Notes: generated by a model from the sequence alone, not told the origin. 22,931 nt of DNA from JBBKWH01 sp037968855 (GCA_037968855.1 JBBKWH010000068.1:1-22931); one strand, 5' to 3'; shown: positions 14,408 to 21,467, counted from the stretch's first letter. Program-made: numbers and translations.

Positions 14408-14584
14408 ATGAAAAGTAAAAAACTGCCACAGTTTCGTGAGCGCAATCATTTGGCTTTGCATCCGCTGTTGCATAAAGGCGGTGTACATGCCGAGGATGAT
14501 GTGGAAAAAGCGCGTGAGCGTGAACGGCGCGACGAGCGCAAGCGTTTGCACAAGACCGATTGGTTAAACCATCGGCATGATTAG
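14408..14584 (+). CDS. Small basic protein coupled to rtcB (58 aa)
   Basis: ATG at 14408 lies three bases after the rtcB stop, with AAGGGG 8 bases upstream inside the end of rtcB, so translation is probably coupled. The product, beginning MKSKKLPQFRERNHLALHPL, is strongly charged: a KSKK start, an LHPLLHKGGVH motif (residues 16-26), then a Glu/Arg/Lys-rich helix (ARERERRDERKRLHK). The PLLxKGGxH motif recalls short basic conserved hypothetical proteins of proteobacteria, none of which I can name with confidence. The composition would suit an RNA-binding or ribosome-associated role, which is only a guess. A terminator follows about 70 bases later. Confidence 0.75.
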   Translation: MKSKKLPQFRERNHLALHPLLHKGGVHAEDDVEKARERERRDERKRLHKTDWLNHRHD

Positions 14585-14896
14585 GTGTGATGAAGCGTGG
14601 CTAAGTTGTTAAAAAAACACCAAGGCTGACGAGTTGCTAGTCCGTTAGATACCAAGCGTCATGACATCGATGGTTGTGGCGCTTTTTTTATGGCGCGGGG
14701 ATAGCAAGTCTGCTGCGTTTTGGATAGTGTTTAGCGCACGATGTAAACCAGACCTTTAGCTTGTTGGCGGTTGCCAAATGATGGCGGCTGAGATGGTATT
14801 GGCTGAATAGCTTTTAGCTTAGTGAATAAAGGACGATTAAAGGTTTGAACAGTTAATTTTAGTGCATGAATCAAATATTGATGACAAGGCTGCATG
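14585..14896 (+). other. Intergenic region after the rtcB operon
   Basis: Apart from the terminator at 14654-14689 nothing coding is supported. The last 150 bases are AT-rich and must contain the promoter of the tandem paralogs, but no clear -35/-10 pair stands out. AAGG at 14886-14889 is the probable ribosome-binding site for the first paralog. Confidence 0.5.
14654..14689 (+). terminator. Intrinsic terminator of the rtcB operon
   Basis: A 12-bp stem with three G-U pairs (AAGCGTCATGAC with GTTGTGGCGCTT, 7-base loop) is followed directly by a run of T ending at 14689. Confidence 0.8.
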
Positions 14897-15436
14897 ATGA
14901 ATATAGAAAGTTGGTTTAAACGACTCCCACTAATCGCACTCGCAGGTTTTTTCGCCTATGACGCTGTGCAAAGTATCTATACCGGTGTGGTGATGCATCG
15001 GTATTGTGCGGCTGAGGCACGTTATGAGTTATATTCGAATGTCTATGCTGATGAAGATCCCCAAAAATACTGTAACACAATACAAGATATTTGTGATTTC
15101 AAGGTCGATGAACAGGTTGAATTTATCCCGATTACTGGCGTGATGAATAGCGAGCAGTGGCTTTTTATTATTAATAAAAGGCAAGAGAGCGTGATTGATC
15201 CAAAAAGACCCTATCGCGGTCAATCTGGTTTTTTTCGGCGTACCAACTATTATTTTGATCTTCAAGGTCGCCCACTGGCCAAGTATGTATATTTTGAACC
15301 GAATGGTGAAACCTTTACTCCATTAGGCACAATGCTGTACGAAACATTTGCTGAAACAGAGGGACGTCATGTTTCTTTGCATGGATGCCACATTCCTAGG
15401 TTTGAAAGATTAATCTCGGCTTTATATTTTAAGTAA
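14897..15436 (+). CDS. Unknown membrane-anchored protein, tandem copy 1
   Basis: A 179-residue protein I do not recognise. It has an N-terminal signal anchor (about residues 10-33, PLIALAGFFAYDAV then SIYTGVVM) behind a short basic start (WFKR), suggesting an inner-membrane protein with its body in the periplasm. Cysteines at 37, 59 and 66 and one near 164 are shared with copy 2, consistent with disulfides. The core includes GVMNSEQW, INKRQESVIDPKRPYRG, YYFDLQGRPLAKYVYFEPNG and TFTPLGTMLYE. Start 14897 is chosen because it matches copy 2 and lies 7 bases after AAGG; ATG 14894 is also possible. Copy 2 follows 42 bases after the stop. Confidence 0.75.
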   Translation: MNIESWFKRLPLIALAGFFAYDAVQSIYTGVVMHRYCAAEARYELYSNVYADEDPQKYCNTIQDICDFKVDEQVEFIPITGVMNSEQWLFIINKRQESVIDPKRPYRGQSGFFRRTNYYFDLQGRPLAKYVYFEPNGETFTPLGTMLYETFAETEGRHVSLHGCHIPRFERLISALYFK

Positions 15437-15478
15437 TCTTAGTATGAATCCAATGTATACCTCTGAAATGGCTAAGTT

Positions 15479-16024
15479 ATGAATATAGAAAGTTGGTTTA
15501 AACGAATCCCCCTAATCGCACTCGCAGGTTTTTTCGCCTATGACGCTGTGCAAAGTATTTATACCGGTGTGGTGATGCATCGGTATTGTGCGGCTGAGGC
15601 ACGTTATGAGTTATATCCAAATGTGGAGTTGGATGATAGTCCTGAAGGTTATTGCAATACGAAGCCCTATCCATGTGAGTCTACTGTACAAGAGCAGCTT
15701 GAATTTATTCCGATTGCTGGTGTGATGAATAGCGAGCAGTGGATTTATATTGTCAATAAAAGGCAAGAGAGTGTGATTGATCCAAAAAGACCCTATCGCG
15801 GTCAAGCGGGTTTTTTTCGGCGTACAAATCATTATTTTGATCTTCAAGGTCGCCCACTGGCCAAGTATGTATACTTTGAACCGAATGGTGAAACCTTTAC
15901 CCCATTAGGCACGATGCTGTACGAAAAATTTGCTAAAACAGAGGGGCGTCAGGTTTCTCTGCATGGATGTAGCATCAGAAAAATGGCCTACGCAAGTCAC
16001 TCGTTACTCATCAAGGAGTCTTAA
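15479..16024 (+). CDS. Unknown membrane-anchored protein, tandem copy 2
   Basis: A 181-residue paralog of the preceding protein. Residues 1-46 differ at one position (I10 for L10), and roughly residues 76-163 are nearly the same. Two patches diverge strongly: residues about 47-75 (VELDDSPEGYCNTKPYPCES in this copy) and the last 17 or so residues, where this copy ends KMAYASHSLLIKES. The signal anchor and the four cysteines are kept. No good ribosome-binding site precedes the ATG at 15479, since the sequence there is the end of the duplicated 3' flank of copy 1, so translation may depend on read-through from copy 1. Function unknown. Confidence 0.75.
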   Translation: MNIESWFKRIPLIALAGFFAYDAVQSIYTGVVMHRYCAAEARYELYPNVELDDSPEGYCNTKPYPCESTVQEQLEFIPIAGVMNSEQWIYIVNKRQESVIDPKRPYRGQAGFFRRTNHYFDLQGRPLAKYVYFEPNGETFTPLGTMLYEKFAKTEGRQVSLHGCSIRKMAYASHSLLIKES

Positions 16025-16151
16025 GATGAATCCAATGTATACCATCTGAAATGGCTAATCTGGCACGTCTAGCCTATCTTACTTTGGATATCACTGAGTC
16101 GATCTTAAACAATAAAAATGTACTGAGTGCCAAATCCCACTGACACCTGAT

Positions 16152-16182
16152 CCACCAAAGCGAATCACTTTGGTGGTTTTTT
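16152..16182 (+). terminator. Intrinsic terminator after the tandem paralogs
   Basis: CCACCAAAG (16152-16160) pairs perfectly with CTTTGGTGG (16168-16176) across a 7-base loop and is followed by TTTTTT. The T-run is on the plus strand only. The convergent dioxygenase gene ends 20 bases further on. Confidence 0.92.
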
Positions 16183-16202
16183 GTGCTCAAACAGACGAAC
16201 GA

Positions 16203-17297
16203 TTAAGCCACTTGCGGCTGCTTGCCAGATACCAGAGTGGCGGCGTGTTGATTGGCATCAAATGGCTCGGCTTGGATTTGCACCAATTTACGATTGCCTT
16301 GCTCGCCATTCATACGCCAGTGACCGATACGGATGTTATCGACAAAGGCCACGTCGCCTTTTTGCCAGTTCATCAAAAAGGCTCGTTTAAAGATTTCATC
16401 AAACATGGCACGTTGTTCGGCTTCGCTCCAGTCGATGGATTGGCCGTGATCGTCACATAGCTCCCACGTTAGGTTCATGCCATCAGCGGTGGAGTCTGGC
16501 TTGATGTCGCCGCGACCCTCAAAAGTGGCTTTGGCTGATTCGTAAGAAATACGATTGGTGTTTTTGGCAAAGGCCCAAGGCTGCAAACACAGATCGCCAG
16601 TTTCGGGCACAGCACAGACCAGCGGGCAAGGCTCTAAGGCCAAGTGCGCATAGCCGTCTGGTCGTTGGAGCACGGTCAGCGGGCTGTTTTTGAGCATCAT
16701 GCGGTCGATCATGTTCACTTTACGCGCCGAGATGTAATAGAAACGATTGCGGGCGCGTTGATATTTTTGTTGGCTTTGGGCGGGTAGGTGTTGGTAGACC
16801 TCATGCAGATCGACCATGCCGGTTTCGGCCAAGTAGGGCGCAGGCTCAAAGCAGCACAACACCAAATAACGCGAGCGTTCGGCGCGTACACCACCTTCCA
16901 CATGTGGCCCTTGAATCGATTGTTCGACAGGGCCAAGTTGCACGGTATTTTTGTCCAGATAACGGCGATAATCGCCAGCACCGAGCAAGCCTTCGCTGTA
17001 TTTGCGCATCAGACTGGCCATAAAGGCTGGCATATTATTGGTGTTAAAAGAGTTCCAAGGCTGCAATCCCATGCCGTCGGTCACCAGTTCATGGAAGGTG
17101 GTCGCGTTTGATGGGGCAAAGCCACGAAACAACAATACGCCACGACGGGCAATTTGCTCGACAAAATAAGGCCGATTGGCTTGCAAGATACTTGGCAGGC
17201 TGGTGGGCGCAGTGCCCTCGGCAGGCATATAAATAGTGATAAACGGATGGCTGCTGTCGGCGGTGAGTTCGGTCGGGCAGGCAGTGGCAGTCGTCAT
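16203..17297 (-). CDS. TauD/TfdA (SyrP-like) Fe(II)/2-oxoglutarate dioxygenase
   Basis: A 364-residue member of the TauD/TfdA (clavaminate-synthase-like) non-haem iron hydroxylases. The facial triad is visible: His132 and Glu134 in QGPHVEGG and His326 in VDNIRIGHWRMNG. Arg337 in GNRKLVQ is a candidate for the 2-oxoglutarate salt bridge. GVLLFRGFAP (residues 53-62) and CFEPAPYLAETGMVDLHEVY (149-168) are family segments. HxE instead of HxD is the form used by SyrP-type enzymes, which hydroxylate amino acids on natural-product assembly lines. The start has GGAG 7 bases upstream. It follows the condensation-type gene by 45 bases on the same strand, so the two are probably one transcript. The substrate is unknown. 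Confidence 0.83.
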   Translation of the reverse strand: MTTATACPTELTADSSHPFITIYMPAEGTAPTSLPSILQANRPYFVEQIARRGVLLFRGFAPSNATTFHELVTDGMGLQPWNSFNTNNMPAFMASLMRKYSEGLLGAGDYRRYLDKNTVQLGPVEQSIQGPHVEGGVRAERSRYLVLCCFEPAPYLAETGMVDLHEVYQHLPAQSQQKYQRARNRFYYISARKVNMIDRMMLKNSPLTVLQRPDGYAHLALEPCPLVCAVPETGDLCLQPWAFAKNTNRISYESAKATFEGRGDIKPDSTADGMNLTWELCDDHGQSIDWSEAEQRAMFDEIFKRAFLMNWQKGDVAFVDNIRIGHWRMNGEQGNRKLVQIQAEPFDANQHAATLVSGKQPQVA

Positions 17298-17342
17298 GAC
17301 AATACTCCAAAAATGATCAATAAAGCGGGCGAGGCCAATGCC

Positions 17343-18713
17343 TCAAGCAGACTGTGCGATAGGGCTGGCCGACCATTGGTCGATCAAGGTGCAGTAGCGG
17401 TCAAACATTTGCTGTGCGTGGTCGATCCCCGTCATGGGTTGGCAAAAAGCTGCAACCAAAGTGAGACGTTGATCAAAAGTTACTGTAACCATGCAAAACA
17501 ATGGCTTGTGTGCGTAATGCACGCCTGCCATGGGGATAAGTGCGTCAACAGTGACATCGCCAAATTGTCGATTTAAGTCAGCACGGCCCATGTTGCTCAA
17601 ATGAATATTGGCGCGCGAGCTTTTCATCAATGTGCTGAGCAAGTCGGTTGGGTTAGGTCGGAATCGGATCAAGACAGAACGTAGCCATAAGCCAAACTGA
17701 ATGTTCAGCACATTAAATTGCGATTTGGCCATTTGGGTGGCTTGTTTGCCTAGGGTCAGTGGATCACTGTTGGTCGACAGCAAAAAGCGCGACTCAATGC
17801 CCGATGAGTAATAACCCACTGCTTGATGGTAACTCGGTGGCAATAATGGCCGAACATTGATGGCTGAGGTCATCGAGACCAATTGTTCTTGCTCACCTGT
17901 CAGCTCTGGCGCAGCAGCCTTGAGCAATGCACCACTCAACATGTCGTTAATGGTGCCACCCATTTTTTTGCAGTTGGCGAGCAGTTGCTTGGTTTGTTCT
18001 GCACTGAACTCATGTACCAGTGCTTGGCTATACGCCTCGATAGGCGAGGCTGTTGCATCGGCCTGATGAGGCAGTGTCGCGCTAGTGGCGGCAGGACGTT
18101 GCTGCAATTGTGCCAAGGCTGGCGGTTTGATCAAACGTCGAATGGCTGGCCAATAATGCCGCATGGTTTGCCATAGGCTGCTTTTGGGCAGTAAATCGTC
18201 GTAGGCAAGTGGGATGCCAATTTGCTCAGGCTCGGTACTGTGCTGGCCTGCATGAAACAACAGCATATCTTGCATGATTTGGACTGAAGACAAGCCATCC
18301 GACATACAGTGATGAAAGGTCAGTAGCAACTCGCTCTGCGTTTCGCCATGCACCAAGTGCACACGCCAGAGTGGGCAGTTGTCAGCAGGGATGCTGTCCG
18401 AAATCTCTTGTTGCGCCAACTGCATGTGTTGAACGGCACTCTGTCGAGCAACCGCTAAAAAAGGCACATGAACGTGGGTTAACACTTCAAGTTGTGGTCT
18501 TGAGCCAGTCGACACAATCCGGCTACGCAAAATAGGGTAGCGTTGTTGGACGTAAGCAATGGCTTGTTGAATGCGTGCGGCGTCAACGTGACCAGATAAT
18601 CTGGTAAGCGTGACAAAGTTGACTGAACGCGCCTTACTCATTTGCCACCAAAACCACTCGCCAATGCCAAGTGGTCTGGATGAAATGATAGGCACAGGTG
18701 CAGAAGAAACCAT
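17343..18713 (-). CDS. Condensation/acyltransferase-type enzyme with HHxxxDG motif
   Basis: A 456-residue enzyme of the chloramphenicol-acetyltransferase-like superfamily that includes NRPS condensation domains, PapA5, alcohol acetyltransferases and WS/DGAT. The catalytic motif HHCMSDG is at residues 134-140, with His135 the expected base. Other family features are an N-terminal GIGEWFWWQM start, RYPILRSRIV (residues 58-67), and GGTINDMLSGALLKA in the second half, like the NDxxL region of WS/DGAT and PapA. It stands alone with no carrier-protein or adenylation domain, so it would act on a CoA or free carrier donor. The partner is the dioxygenase downstream. AGGA lies 11 bases before ATG 18713. 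Subfamily cannot be fixed by eye. Confidence 0.75.
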   Translation of the reverse strand: MVSSAPVPIISSRPLGIGEWFWWQMSKARSVNFVTLTRLSGHVDAARIQQAIAYVQQRYPILRSRIVSTGSRPQLEVLTHVHVPFLAVARQSAVQHMQLAQQEISDSIPADNCPLWRVHLVHGETQSELLLTFHHCMSDGLSSVQIMQDMLLFHAGQHSTEPEQIGIPLAYDDLLPKSSLWQTMRHYWPAIRRLIKPPALAQLQQRPAATSATLPHQADATASPIEAYSQALVHEFSAEQTKQLLANCKKMGGTINDMLSGALLKAAAPELTGEQEQLVSMTSAINVRPLLPPSYHQAVGYYSSGIESRFLLSTNSDPLTLGKQATQMAKSQFNVLNIQFGLWLRSVLIRFRPNPTDLLSTLMKSSRANIHLSNMGRADLNRQFGDVTVDALIPMAGVHYAHKPLFCMVTVTFDQRLTLVAAFCQPMTGIDHAQQMFDRYCTLIDQWSASPIAQSA

Positions 18714-18814
18714 GTGCGAAAAATCCTGTGGATGTTTGCTTTACCAGCAATTCTTGTCAGGTGGTCACAGTAGCATGTGCCAGAATCGGCAATCAAGGTG
18801 GCGGCGCGCCTTTC

Positions 18815-18858
18815 CCTTGGCAATTTGGCCAATCGTGTCGGTTAGACCTTGCCAAAGG
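18815..18858. repeat. Nested TTGGC/GCCAA inverted repeats upstream of nfuA
   Basis: CCTTGGCAA (18815-18823) faces TTGCCAAAGG (18849-18858), and an inner palindrome TTGGCCAA lies at 18825-18832. TTGGC and GCCAA half-sites six bases apart (18817-18832) have the shape of a dimeric regulator site between the divergent condensation gene and nfuA. The regulator is not identifiable. Confidence 0.4.
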
Positions 18859-18888
18859 CCGACATCGCCCCCATCCATGCGCTATCAT
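18859..18888 (+). promoter_or_regulatory. Predicted nfuA promoter
   Basis: CCGACA (18859-18864) and TATCAT (18883-18888) are separated by 18 bases. The -10 is good and the -35 matches four of six. The predicted start lies just before the nfuA ribosome-binding site, giving a very short leader. Confidence 0.45.
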
Positions 18889-18911
18889 GCGGGGATTGTC
18901 AGGAGTTCATC

Positions 18912-19547
18912 ATGTCCGATTCAACCGTCGCCGAGCAGGGCGATATCCAGACCAGCAATATGAGCATCACGGCGTCAGCGCAAGAATACTTGCGTGACTT
19001 ACTGGCCAAACAAGACACGGCTGGCATTGGTGTGCGTATTTTTGTCGAAAATGCCGGTACACCGCGCGCCGAATGCTGCATGGCCTACAGCGCGCCTGAT
19101 GACGTTAATCCACAAGACCTCAAAATCGACTATCCCGATTTTCCGGCCTTTATTGATGCGCCGTCAGCGCCTTATTTGCGCGATGCAGTGATTGATTACA
19201 ACAAAGACCGTTTTGGCGGTCAGTTGACTTTTAAAGCGCCCAATTCCAAAGTGCCACGCGTCGGTGCAGATGCCTCGCTTGAAGAACGCATTGCTTATGT
19301 ATTGCAAGCCGAAATCAACCCCGGTTTGGCAGCGCATGGCGGTAACGTGGCATTGGTCGAATTGTACGAAGACAAAGAACATGGCTTAACGGCAGTGTTG
19401 CAGTTTGGTGGGGGTTGCCAAGGTTGCTCGGCAGTCGATATGACACTCAAACAAGGCGTTGAAACCACGTTAAAAGCACAATTGCCAGAGCTGGCCCGTG
19501 TGATTGATAAGACCGACCATACCCAACGTGATCAAGCTTATATGTAA
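18912..19547 (+). CDS. nfuA: Fe-S biogenesis protein NfuA
   Basis: NfuA is a cytoplasmic carrier that delivers [4Fe-4S] clusters to apo-proteins, especially under oxidative stress or iron limitation. The 211-residue protein has an N-terminal degenerate A-type carrier domain (MSITASAQEYLRDLLAKQ, GIGVRIFVENAGTPRAECCMAY). The C-terminal Nfu domain carries the essential CxxC in FGGGCQGCSAVDMTLKQG, Cys169 and Cys172, preceded by INPGLAAHGGNVALVEL. ATG 18912 is chosen for the AGGAG 6 bases upstream; the longer in-frame start at 18849 would cover the promoter. Length is a little above E. coli NfuA (191 aa) because of a short N-terminal extension. Monocistronic, with a terminator after it. Confidence 0.95.
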   Translation: MSDSTVAEQGDIQTSNMSITASAQEYLRDLLAKQDTAGIGVRIFVENAGTPRAECCMAYSAPDDVNPQDLKIDYPDFPAFIDAPSAPYLRDAVIDYNKDRFGGQLTFKAPNSKVPRVGADASLEERIAYVLQAEINPGLAAHGGNVALVELYEDKEHGLTAVLQFGGGCQGCSAVDMTLKQGVETTLKAQLPELARVIDKTDHTQRDQAYM

Positions 19548-19575
19548 GCGATGGGCTGTATGGTGACAAAAGATT

Positions 19576-19601
19576 GGCCGCCCATTGAGGCGGCCTTTTT
19601 T
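19576..19601 (+). terminator. Intrinsic terminator after nfuA
   Basis: GGCCGCC (19576-19582) pairs perfectly with GGCGGCC (19589-19595) over a 6-base loop, followed by TTTTTT. It lies 28 bases after the nfuA stop. Confidence 0.93.
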
Positions 19602-19697
19602 AATGTGATGCGGACTTACGCACGATCTTTTTGACCAAACTGGTGTTGGTGGGGTGAGATATTGATATTAAAGATTTTAAATTTCATAAGGCGCAAG

Positions 19698-20000
19698 TTA
19701 TGCGTGAACTGCGATAGGCTGAGCGACTAGTTTTACACCTAGCGCATGGCAAACACGATTGATCGTATCAAAGCGAGGACTACTATTTGGGCGTAGAGCT
19801 TTGTATAAGGCTTCACGGGTAATACCTGCGTCTTTGGCAATTTGCGTCATACCTCTGGCTTTAGCAATTACTCCCAGTGCATGAGCCAATTCAGCAGGGT
19901 CATTTTCTTCAATGACAATCGTCAGATATTCTGAGATTGCTTGTTCGCTGTCTAAGTAATCCGTCATATCAAAAACAGGCAAGTCTGCAATTTTAACCAT
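19698..20000 (-). CDS. HigA-like addiction-module antitoxin (HTH)
   Basis: A 100-residue antitoxin of the family usually annotated as putative addiction module antidote protein. The N-terminal part (DYLDSEQAISEYLTIVIEE) would contact the toxin. The C-terminal helix-turn-helix includes ALGVIAKARGMTQIAKDAGITREALYKAL and then RFDTINRVCHALGVKL. In such modules the antitoxin neutralises the toxin and represses the shared promoter. It starts three bases after the toxin stop, with GGAG 9 bases upstream. Toxin-first order is typical of higBA-type loci. No family symbol beyond HigA-like is justified. Confidence 0.87.
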   Translation of the reverse strand: MVKIADLPVFDMTDYLDSEQAISEYLTIVIEENDPAELAHALGVIAKARGMTQIAKDAGITREALYKALRPNSSPRFDTINRVCHALGVKLVAQPIAVHA

Positions 20001-20003
20001 GAT

Positions 20004-20300
20004 TTAATTCTCCAGTGTTTCAGACAGTTCAATAGCTTTTTCAATATCACGCTGTTGTGTGGATTTATCTCCACCGCCTAGCATGACAATCAGCACTTCG
20101 CCTTGTTGAATGTAGTACATTCGCCAACCAGAACCAAAGTGTTCACGCATTTCCCAAACGCCTTCACTGACAGACTTGATGTCACCAAAATTGCCACCTT
20201 CAACTTTTTCAAGGCGACGCGCCAAACGGCGTATCGTCATGCTGTCTTTGAGCCCGTTAAGCCAATCATCGAACTCTGGTAAGCGTCTTATTTCAATCAT
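20004..20300 (-). CDS. RelE/HigB-type (Gp49-like) toxin
   Basis: A 98-residue toxin of the phage-derived Gp49-like/HigB family (PF05973-type addiction-module killer protein), a predicted ribosome-dependent or mRNA-cleaving RNase. It begins MIEIRRLPEFDDWLNGLKD, continues IRRLARRLEKVEGGNFGDIKSV, and has the family core VWEMREHFGSGWRMYYIQQG followed by VLIVMLGGGDKSTQQRDIEKA. ATG 20300 is chosen because it matches the family N-terminus; the longer in-frame start at 20354 would include the promoter. The gene looks intact, so the module may be active. It is the first gene of the two-gene unit, with the antitoxin 3 bases downstream. Confidence 0.87.
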   Translation of the reverse strand: MIEIRRLPEFDDWLNGLKDSMTIRRLARRLEKVEGGNFGDIKSVSEGVWEMREHFGSGWRMYYIQQGEVLIVMLGGGDKSTQQRDIEKAIELSETLEN

Positions 20301-20325
20301 AGGCTTTTCTCTTTGGACACGCCGC

Positions 20326-20354
20326 ACTGTAGCAGATCGATTACACTTTGACAA
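20326..20354 (-). promoter_or_regulatory. Promoter of the toxin-antitoxin module
   Basis: On the minus strand TTGTCA (20354-20349) and TACAGT (20331-20326) are separated by the ideal 17 bases, with the toxin ATG 25 bases beyond the -10. Autorepression by the HTH antitoxin is expected from the family, but no obvious operator palindrome was identified. Confidence 0.65.
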
Positions 20355-20432
20355 GTTGACGCAATATAAAGAATAAAGAAGGCTCTGGCATTCTTAATAC
20401 TGACATAGACGCATAACTACCCACGCAAGGCG

Positions 20433-20510
20433 CAAGCACCCATAACAAAATTGAAAAATAAGATTACATCAGAAATATCAAAAAAAACACAATAATCGGC
20501 TGGGTGCTTG
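20433..20510. repeat. Inverted repeat with 60-base AT-rich loop
   Basis: CAAGCACCC (20433-20441) and GGGTGCTTG (20502-20510) are perfect inverted copies. Pairing extends through GCG and CGC if one T is bulged. The loop contains a run of eight A. It is too long-looped for a terminator; a structured RNA or the ends of a tiny mobile remnant are possible. Confidence 0.55.
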
Positions 20511-20653
20511 TCGCACTTGACGCTGAAGTTAGAGTGTTAGTGGCGAAAATCATATTTTCTGATTATTTAATGATAATTTTGAAATAAATTCTGACAACTA
20601 AGAATACACGGCGCTTTTGACGCATAAGCCATGATCATCACGCTGCATATCCT

Positions 20654-20673
20654 GTTGATATAAGTTGATATAA
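20654..20673. repeat. Two tandem copies of a 10-base unit
   Basis: GTTGATATAA occurs twice with no gap at 20654-20663 and 20664-20673. Two copies are too few to call iterons; recorded only as a small repeat. Confidence 0.6.
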
Positions 20674-20798
20674 ACAGTTAAGGGCAACGCTTATGCTGCC
20701 CCCAATACGCCGAACCTAACGCGCTTTTATTCAGGACACAAATCCAACATATCGGAATACGCAAAACCGAAAAAGGCACTTGATTTGATTCAATATGC

Positions 20799-21356
20799 TT
20801 AATGCACCACATCATCGACCAAATCAAAATGGCCGATACTGTCGGGATGTTCGGCTTCGTACACCAAGCTACTGACATCACGGTCACTATCAAGTGCATT
20901 CATCAATGCTTTAAAATACAAATCCATGCTAAAAAAATTGCCAAATAATAAGTTGCGCAGCATCAGCCGTGATGGCTCAATGCCTTCGACATCCATGCTG
21001 GTTTTGTAGCGAACTTCGCCGTCGCCTAAGTCCATTTCAAAATTACCTAGCACCAAGCCGTAGTTGATTTGCGTCAGCATCAGGGCAATTTTTTCGCGTT
21101 CAGATTTGGGCACATCACGCGGTAGTAGGCTATACACCAGCAAGCGTTCGGTTTGTTCAAACACCCGTACAATACAGACCCATTCGCCCTGTTTACCTTG
21201 AACGGGCAATTTGAGCATGGTGACGTTTTCTTCACTATGCACACCGTTGGGTTCGTTATCGTTGGGCGTGTGAATGGTGGTTTCTGGCATCGGGTCAGGG
21301 TTTAAACCTTCTTCGATCAGCAGCGCATGGACTTTTTCGCTTAAGCGAGTGGACAT
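20799..21356 (-). CDS. YbjN-domain-containing protein
   Basis: A 185-residue cytoplasmic protein with no signal or membrane segment. The central part (about residues 55-165) resembles the YbjN domain, a type III-secretion-chaperone-like fold: WVCIVRVFEQTERLLVYSLLPRDVP, EREKIALMLTQINYGLVLGNFEMDLGDGEVRYKTSMDVEG, and MLRNLLFGNFFSMDLYFKALMNAL. The strand-then-helix order and LGNFEMDLxDGEVRYK are the signature. The first 40 residues are acidic and variable, and the C-terminus is acidic and ends VVH. YbjN in E. coli is linked to stress and motility regulation, but the function of this family is not settled. GGAA lies about 10 bases before the ATG. Confidence 0.75.
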   Translation of the reverse strand: MSTRLSEKVHALLIEEGLNPDPMPETTIHTPNDNEPNGVHSEENVTMLKLPVQGKQGEWVCIVRVFEQTERLLVYSLLPRDVPKSEREKIALMLTQINYGLVLGNFEMDLGDGEVRYKTSMDVEGIEPSRLMLRNLLFGNFFSMDLYFKALMNALDSDRDVSSLVYEAEHPDSIGHFDLVDDVVH

Positions 21357-21442
21357 GAGTGCATTTCCATGTGGCGTATGGGATGAGAGAATTCTGTCAA
21401 GATTTGCTTGGTTTGTCCGTATGGGTCTGGTTGGTTTTAATC

Positions 21443-21467
21443 AAAAAGCGCCGCACGAGGCGACGCT
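21443..21467 (-). terminator. Intrinsic terminator after the unknown helical-protein gene
   Basis: On the minus strand AGCGTCGC (21467-21460) pairs with GCGGCGCT (21454-21447), one G-U pair and a 5-base loop, followed by a T run to 21443. It lies about 30 bases after the stop of the upstream gene and separates it from the YbjN-domain gene. Confidence 0.88.

Larger units (their letters stand above)
14897..16058 (+). repeat. Tandem duplication, two units of about 580 bp
   Basis: Unit 1 runs 14897-15475 and unit 2 runs 15479-16058. Each begins at the paralog ATG and ends in the same 3' flank (ATGAATCCAATGTATACC, then TCTGAAATGGCTAA; 15444-15475 and 16026-16058, one base inserted in the second). 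The shared non-coding flank shows that the block was duplicated as DNA, not that two related genes came together. Confidence 0.85.
20355..20798. other. AT-rich non-coding region beside the toxin-antitoxin module
   Basis: No gene is supported across these 440 bases; open frames are short and lack family features. It contains a large inverted repeat (20433-20510), an AT-rich palindrome GAAAATCATATTTTC near 20545, and two tandem copies of GTTGATATAA (20654-20673). Composition is clearly lower in G+C than the neighbouring genes, which fits acquired or decayed DNA next to a mobile-type module (inference). Confidence 0.5.

Noticed and set aside
20560..20590. Possible Fur box in AT-rich DNA (GATTATTTAATGATAAT)
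   Set aside because: The match is partial and the region is AT-rich enough to give it by chance; no adjacent iron gene.
20670..20725. Integron attC-like site (ACCTAAC plus small hairpins)
   Set aside because: The two core-site motifs are in the wrong relative order and one fails the consensus; no integrase or cassette is nearby.
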